Shown one piece after another: positions 5,096 through 8,448 of a stretch of DNA of 8,448 bases (position 1 is the first letter of the stretch; the number at the start of each line of letters is the position of its first letter). This stretch comes from Acidilobaceae archaeon (lineage in GTDB: Archaea; Thermoproteota; Thermoprotei_A; Sulfolobales; Acidilobaceae). The notes under the pieces were generated by a model that had not been told where the DNA came from, searched no databases, and saw only the letters and a program-made list of their open reading frames with translations. The stretch is taken from positions 1 through 8,448 of the forward strand of contig JALVJB010000156.1 in NCBI GenBank assembly GCA_027034115.1, written 5' to 3'. A program made the position numbers and the translations under genes.

Positions 5096-5797
5096 TTATC
5101 CTCTCTTGTACCTGGCGTAGATCATGGCGTGGTCTCGGTCGAAGGGGTCCAGGTGGACAACGTCTTTTATCTCGAAGCCCGCCTCCATGAGGGTCTTTAT
5201 CTCCATCTTGTATATCTCGCTGGGCGCTGTCGTGACGTCGATGCTCCTAGCCTTAACGGTCATGAGCATGTATCCGCCATCCCTTAGGAAGAACTTGGCA
5301 TTCCTAGCGACTATCTCGGCCTGCTCCGGCTGGGCTACATCGGCGTATAAGCCATCTACGCCCTCTACAAGGTGCCTGTACTTCTCGGGGAACCTGGCGT
5401 CGCCTAGGATAGGGTAGATGTTCTTCCTCTCCCTCACTATGAGTATTAGATCCCTCATCACCCTGGGGGCGAACTCTACGCCGTAGATACGGCCCTTCGG
5501 CCCGATTATATCACTCACGTGGCTTGCAGTGGTTCCGCTAGCGATGCCCAGGTATAGGATCCGGTCTCCCTCCTTTATCGGGAGCTCCTCGAGGCCTTTG
5601 AGGAGGGCTCCCGCTAGCTTGCTCCTATAGGCGTTCCACTCCCTATACTCCACTCCGCCATAGTGGTAGAGCCTCTCTCCGTAGACGCGCTGGCCTGGGA
5701 CAAGGTTCCTTGTGGCCAGCCTGAGGCTTCCATCCTCCAACTCGACGATGTACACGTTCTTCCACTTCGGGTGCTCCTCTACTCTAACAACCTCCAT
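5096..5797 (-). CDS. flpA: Archaeal fibrillarin, rRNA/tRNA 2'-O-methyltransferase
   Basis: The catalytic subunit of the box C/D ribonucleoprotein, transferring a methyl group from S-adenosylmethionine to the ribose 2'-OH chosen by a guide RNA. From the ATG the protein has 233 residues. The SAM-binding motif I is LYLGIASGTTASHVSD (81-96), followed by GVEFAPRVMRDL (106-117), ADVAQPEQ (152-159), KARSID (182-187) and LDPFDRDHA (216-224). K60, D153, K182 and H223 are candidates for the conserved K-D-K-H active-site set. A GTG at 5806 would add three residues, but it lies inside the perfect Shine-Dalgarno sequence GGAGGTGA (5810-5803). ATG 5797-5795 follows that at five bases and is the better start. 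The Shine-Dalgarno sequence also contains the stop codon of nop5, so the two are coupled. The product is full length. Confidence 0.97.
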   Translation of the reverse strand: MEVVRVEEHPKWKNVYIVELEDGSLRLATRNLVPGQRVYGERLYHYGGVEYREWNAYRSKLAGALLKGLEELPIKEGDRILYLGIASGTTASHVSDIIGPKGRIYGVEFAPRVMRDLILIVRERKNIYPILGDARFPEKYRHLVEGVDGLYADVAQPEQAEIVARNAKFFLRDGGYMLMTVKARSIDVTTAPSEIYKMEIKTLMEAGFEIKDVVHLDPFDRDHAMIYARYKRG

Positions 5798-5802
5798 TAC
5801 GG

Positions 5803-5810
5803 TCACCTCC
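5803..5810 (-). promoter_or_regulatory. Fibrillarin Shine-Dalgarno sequence containing the nop5 stop
   Basis: GGAGGTGA on minus is a full match to the 16S 3' end and is five bases before ATG 5797. Its last three bases, TGA, are the nop5 stop codon. It decides the fibrillarin start against the in-frame GTG at 5806. Confidence 0.8.
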
Positions 5811-7056
5811 TGCCTCTACCACCCCTCCTAGGCCTCTTACCAGGCCTCCCTCTCCTACCCCTCCTAGGCCTCTGCGGTCTCTGCGGCTTAGCCTCCACAG
5901 GCTTCCTCTTAGGCGGCTTAGCGTATACCCTCTTAATCTCCTCGATCCTCTTCCTAAGCTCCTCCCTCAGCTTATCGCCTATGAATCTCCCCGTGAAGGC
6001 GTCGACCTTAGCCGCTATGGCTAGCTTCGCGGCTAGCGCCCTCGCAATCTTACCCCTCTGCCACCTGGGGCTCCTGTGTATGTCGGGGTACTGGAAGATT
6101 ATCCCGTGCTTCGGAGGCTTCCCACCGGTTCTTAGGGCCCTGAAGAGGGCTTTCTCCGCTCCCAGCACCTGTATAGTGCTAGCGGGGAGGCGTGCGAGCT
6201 TCTCCAGGCTCCCGGCTAGGCTTATCAGTCTTGCTCCTAGTAGTGGGCCTACTAGTGCTGTTATGTTGGGCGCGACCTCCTTCATGATCTGCTCGATGTA
6301 CTGGGTCAGCCTTGCCCTCAGCTTGTAGAGCTCGTAGATGATTCTCGCAAGGGTTTGGAGTGCCTCTATGTCGAACTCCGATAGGTCTGCTCCAATGCTA
6401 TTCGCAGCGGCCTCCGCTATCTTCTCTGCCTTCTCCTCGCTAAAGCCCAGTTCTACTAGGGCTTCCTTGGTTATCTTGGACCGGTCCCCCAGCTCGGCCA
6501 CGATCTTGACGTAGTTCTCGTGGTCCTTGACGAGGTCGTTCAGCTCGGGGAAGTGTATACTGTACCACTCTCTGAGCCTTGCGACATAAAGGTTGACAGT
6601 CTTGTCTATGTCATCTATCGCCCTTATTGCCTGCGCCGCCAAGAGGTCCCTCTTAGCCGCTGCCTTCCTCAGCTTCCTGCGAGTGTATTCGAGCTCGGCC
6701 TCGAATAGCCAGTCTAGGAACTCCTCCTCGCTCCCAGCGAATCCCGTCTCTACTGCTAGCTTGACTAGGTTCTCCCTTGCATTGAACGCGTACTTGTTAG
6801 CCGGCTCCACGCTGGTCTCATAGCCGTGCTTAGCTACTGCACGCGCTAGCGAGTCATCTTCTAAGACTATGACGTTATCCTTGCCTATCCTTTGGAGGAG
6901 GTTTGCTAGGAGCTCATGGAATTCTCCCTCCTCGATGCGGAGGGCTAGCTCGACCGCCTCGTCAATGTTGCGGGGAGCTAGCTCGTAGCCTACGAGCTCC
7001 CCCTCTTCATCATAGGCGAAGGTGCCTATGATAAGGTCAGCAATGTACACCTTCAA
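5803..7056 (-). CDS. nop5: Nop5 (archaeal Nop56/58), core protein of the box C/D RNP
   Basis: 417 residues. Nop5 bridges fibrillarin and the L7Ae-bound guide RNA. The N-terminal domain (about 1-115) that docks fibrillarin begins MKVYIADLIIGTFAYDE. A long helical coiled-coil region spans about 118-260 and mediates dimerisation. The NOP domain (about 260-380) carries GPLLGARLISLAGSLEKLA (270-288) and GAEKALFRAL (299-308), the RNA/L7Ae contact region, then GKPPKHGIIFQYPDIH (312-327). The last 38 residues are a Lys/Arg/Gly/Pro tail, as in many archaeal Nop5 proteins. The start is TTG 7056-7054, giving the family-typical MKxYI; an ATG at 7060 is out of frame. GGTG lies six bases upstream. It is the first gene of the nop5, fibrillarin, UPF0216 operon. 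Confidence 0.97.
   Translation of the reverse strand: MKVYIADLIIGTFAYDEEGELVGYELAPRNIDEAVELALRIEEGEFHELLANLLQRIGKDNVIVLEDDSLARAVAKHGYETSVEPANKYAFNARENLVKLAVETGFAGSEEEFLDWLFEAELEYTRRKLRKAAAKRDLLAAQAIRAIDDIDKTVNLYVARLREWYSIHFPELNDLVKDHENYVKIVAELGDRSKITKEALVELGFSEEKAEKIAEAAANSIGADLSEFDIEALQTLARIIYELYKLRARLTQYIEQIMKEVAPNITALVGPLLGARLISLAGSLEKLARLPASTIQVLGAEKALFRALRTGGKPPKHGIIFQYPDIHRSPRWQRGKIARALAAKLAIAAKVDAFTGRFIGDKLREELRKRIEEIKRVYAKPPKRKPVEAKPQRPQRPRRGRRGRPGKRPRRGGRGRR
5821..5873 (-). repeat. Two copies of a 17-base direct repeat in the nop5 Arg-Gly tail
   Basis: ACCCCTCCTAGGCCTCT occurs at 5821-5837 and 5857-5873, 36 bases apart and in the same frame. It codes for the RPRRG units of the C-terminal tail. 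It may have arisen by slippage or short duplication; it is not a mobile element. Confidence 0.8.
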
Positions 7057-7107
7057 TCATTACACCCCATCCACGTAATCATCCTCTATACCAACCCTGC
7101 ACGGGCC

Positions 7108-7119
7108 AAAATATAAACT
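7108..7119 (-). promoter_or_regulatory. TATA box of the nop5 operon
   Basis: AGTTTATATTTT on minus is centred about 57 bases before the TTG at 7056. It predicts transcription near 7087 and a leader of about 30 bases that includes the GGTG ribosome-binding site. Confidence 0.6.
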
Positions 7120-7151
7120 AACACTACCCGGGAGACCCACCCGGAGACGGC

Positions 7152-7165
7152 ACCCTTATAAGGGT
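7152..7165 (+). promoter_or_regulatory. Palindromic TATA box of the eS30 gene
   Basis: ACCCTTATAAGGGT is a perfect 14-base palindrome with the TATA core in its centre, about 43 bases before ATG 7202. The predicted transcript starts near 7184. Its left half repeats the core of the tRNA-Tyr promoter. Symmetry means it could recruit TBP in either orientation. Confidence 0.55.
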
Positions 7166-7201
7166 ACTAGGCCCTGCCACCCTTGACGGTGGAGAAGGAA
7201 A

Positions 7202-7372
7202 ATGCCAACCCACGGCTCAATGACGAAGGCTGGAAAAGTGAGGAAGCAGACTCCAAAGATACCAGCCAAGCCCAGGAAGAACCCGCCGCCCAGGCTAAGG
7301 AACAGGGTGAAGTACAGGAAACTACTAGAGCAGCCAGCCCAGGTAATAGGCGGTAGGAGGAGGAGAAGATAA
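7202..7372 (+). CDS. rps30e: Small-subunit ribosomal protein eS30 (S30e)
   Basis: A 56-residue, very basic protein. The N-terminal PTHGSMTKAGKVRKQTPKI (2-20) is the diagnostic S30e sequence, followed by NPPPRLRNRVKYRK (27-40) and an RRRRR C-terminus. Archaea encode eS30 without the ubiquitin-like fusion seen in animals, and this one starts directly with MPTHGS. It belongs to the 30S subunit, near the decoding region in known ribosome structures. ATG 7202 is preceded by GGTGGAG (7189-7195) at good spacing, and by the palindromic TATA box. The gene stands alone, divergent from the nop5 operon, so RNA-modification and ribosomal genes share a control region. The stop is TAA at 7370-7372. It is short but unmistakable. 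Confidence 0.95.
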   Translation: MPTHGSMTKAGKVRKQTPKIPAKPRKNPPPRLRNRVKYRKLLEQPAQVIGGRRRRR

Positions 7373-7415
7373 CCTCTTAGCAGGCTCCTCCACACGAGCG
7401 AGGACTCCACAATCA

Positions 7416-7453
7416 TGTATTTTCCCTCATATTTTAAAATAATATAATTATTA
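7416..7453 (+). terminator. AT-only stretch after eS30, probable terminator region
   Basis: After a small hairpin (TCCTC with GAGGA, 7386-7404) come a TATTTT run and then 25 bases with no G or C (7429-7453), including the palindrome ATTTTAAAAT. T-rich tracts of this kind end transcription in archaea. The stretch might also hold an upstream promoter for gatD. Confidence 0.4.
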
Positions 7454-7514
7454 GTGGATGGTTATCTTTGGATCTTGGCGGGAGGAGAGGATTACTTTTT
7501 GAGGGACCCTCAGG

Positions 7515-7524
7515 GCGGTTAAGT
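7515..7524 (+). promoter_or_regulatory. Possible TATA box of gatD (leaderless transcript)
   Basis: GCGGTTAAGT lies about 20-25 bases before ATG 7541, the distance expected when transcription begins at or next to the start codon. No good Shine-Dalgarno sequence precedes the ATG, which fits a leaderless message. The match to a TATA box is weak. Confidence 0.3.
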
Positions 7525-7540
7525 CCTGGATGAGCGCGTC

Positions 7541-8448
7541 ATGGAGGGACCCCGGAGTATCCCGCCTGGGAAGCGGGTGAGGATTACTAGGGATGACGGG
7601 CTCGTGGTTGAAGGCATAGTTATGCCCCGCTATGAGCTGTCATCACCGGACCACCTAGTGGTGAAGCTTGACAACGGGTACAACATAGGGATCCGTCTCG
7701 ACAGGATAGTCAGGCTAGAGGTCCTGGAGGAATATAGGCGGCTTTCAAAACCCGGAGAGCCCGTGCCTCTCGTCGAGGAGCTAAGCGTCGCTAGGGATAG
7801 GAGAGTAGCGGTAATAGGTACTGGGGGTACGATTGCCAGTAGGATCGACTATGAGACCGGGGCTGTGAAGCCGCAGTTAGATGCTGACGAACTAGCTCTA
7901 TCGATTCCGGAAGCCTTCCAGTACGCCTCCCTCGACGTGGAGGAGATACTGAGTATATTTAGCGAGAACATGAAGCCTAGGCATTGGGAGCTAATAGCGG
8001 AGAAGGTGTACGAGAAACTTAGGGAGGGCTATGACGGCGTAGTAGTAGCGCACGGCACCGACACTATGGGCTACACAGCGGCAGCCCTATCATTCGCGTT
8101 CCACAAAGGCCTCCCATCCCCCGTCGTCCTGGTGGGAGCCCAGAGGAGCAGTGACAGGCCAAGCAGCGATGCCGCCTTCAATTTCACCGCGGCCGTGCTA
8201 ACCGCTTCGAGAGCACCCTTCGCAGAGGTAGTCGTTGTGATGCATGGAGAGACAGGGGACTCCTATGCACTCGCACATAGGGGGACCCGTGTTAGAAAGA
8301 TGCATACCAGCCGTAGAGACGCTTTCCAATCCATCAACGCCCCACCACTAGCCAAGGTTTACCCGGATAATGGGGAGGTAATCATCCTAGACCACCGCTA
8401 TAGGGAGAGGGGGAGTAGCGAGCCAGTGCTCGAAAACGGGTTCGAGGA
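7541..8448 (+). CDS. gatD: Glu-tRNA(Gln) amidotransferase subunit D (3' part cut off by window edge)
   Basis: 302 codons are visible of a family usually near 430-450. GatD is an L-asparaginase-like enzyme that releases ammonia from glutamine or asparagine; with GatE it converts Glu-tRNA(Gln) to Gln-tRNA(Gln), the archaeal route to Gln-tRNA. Residues 1-80 form the small N-terminal barrel domain found in GatD but not in plain asparaginases. The asparaginase domain starts at VAVIGTGGTIAS (89-100) and continues with VVAHGTDTMGYTAA (168-181). T97, T173, D174 and K253 (in RVRKMHTSRRDAF) are the expected catalytic residues, all present. The start is ATG 7541, the first start codon after an in-frame TAA at 7520. 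Its end, and whether gatE follows, are outside the window. Confidence 0.97.
   Translation, partial: MEGPRSIPPGKRVRITRDDGLVVEGIVMPRYELSSPDHLVVKLDNGYNIGIRLDRIVRLEVLEEYRRLSKPGEPVPLVEELSVARDRRVAVIGTGGTIASRIDYETGAVKPQLDADELALSIPEAFQYASLDVEEILSIFSENMKPRHWELIAEKVYEKLREGYDGVVVAHGTDTMGYTAAALSFAFHKGLPSPVVLVGAQRSSDRPSSDAAFNFTAAVLTASRAPFAEVVVVMHGETGDSYALAHRGTRVRKMHTSRRDAFQSINAPPLAKVYPDNGEVIILDHRYRERGSSEPVLENGFE

Noticed and set aside
5663..6328. 221-codon plus frame with Leu/Pro-rich, membrane-like sequence
   Set aside because: Antisense to nop5 and fibrillarin, both certain; its composition is that of reversed basic codons.
7156..7416. 86-codon minus frame with Leu-rich, membrane-like sequence
   Set aside because: It is the antisense of the eS30 gene; the Leu run is the reverse complement of the Arg codons. 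The plus strand has a perfect S30e match.
7458..7502. 14-codon leader peptide before gatD
   Set aside because: No ribosome-binding site, no attenuator-like structure and no family support.

Overview
The window looks like chromosomal DNA of a hyperthermophilic crenarchaeon (Thermoproteota, probably a Desulfurococcales-type organism). The grounds are GC-rich DNA with many AGG, ATA and CTA codons, frequent TTG and GTG starts, archaeal TATA boxes about 25-30 bases ahead of genes, two tRNA genes with bulge-helix-bulge introns, and archaeal families (aNop5, archaeal fibrillarin, UPF0216, eS30, GatD, archaeal translin). The species cannot be named from sequence alone. I see no insertion sequence, prophage, CRISPR array or toxin-antitoxin locus.

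Left part (1-1728, minus strand): a COG1907 GHMP-type sugar kinase / beta-ribofuranosylaminobenzene 5'-phosphate synthase homologue overlaps, by a TTGA junction, a DUF1464 ASKHA-fold protein that runs off the left edge. A short shared promoter region then leads on the plus strand to an archaeal translin with a Trax-like acidic residue set (1816-2451), and to an unrecognised all-helical 179-residue protein (2504-3043).

RNA-rich middle (3050-3600): an intron-containing tRNA-Tyr(GUA) on plus and an intron-containing tRNA-Cys(GCA) on minus converge. The 225 bases between them have no credible protein gene. They hold several inverted repeats and an ordered set of C/D-like boxes, so I call a tentative structured or guide RNA there.

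Minus-strand operons (3590-7056): nop5, fibrillarin and a UPF0216/DUF61 gene are tightly packed. Nop5 and fibrillarin are two of the three core proteins of the box C/D 2'-O-methylation particle. A hairpin and T-run follow the operon; the T-run is also the likely TATA box of the next gene, a trans-isoprenyl diphosphate synthase with both DDxxD motifs but an unusual chain-length region and C-terminal part.

Right part (7060-8448, plus strand): divergent from nop5 lies a 56-codon ribosomal protein eS30 gene with a palindromic TATA box. After an intergenic stretch with 25 consecutive A/T bases comes gatD, the amidotransferase subunit of the archaeal Glu-tRNA(Gln) system, cut by the right edge.

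Overall the window is dominated by RNA modification, tRNA processing and translation, with one membrane-lipid gene and one possible cofactor pair.
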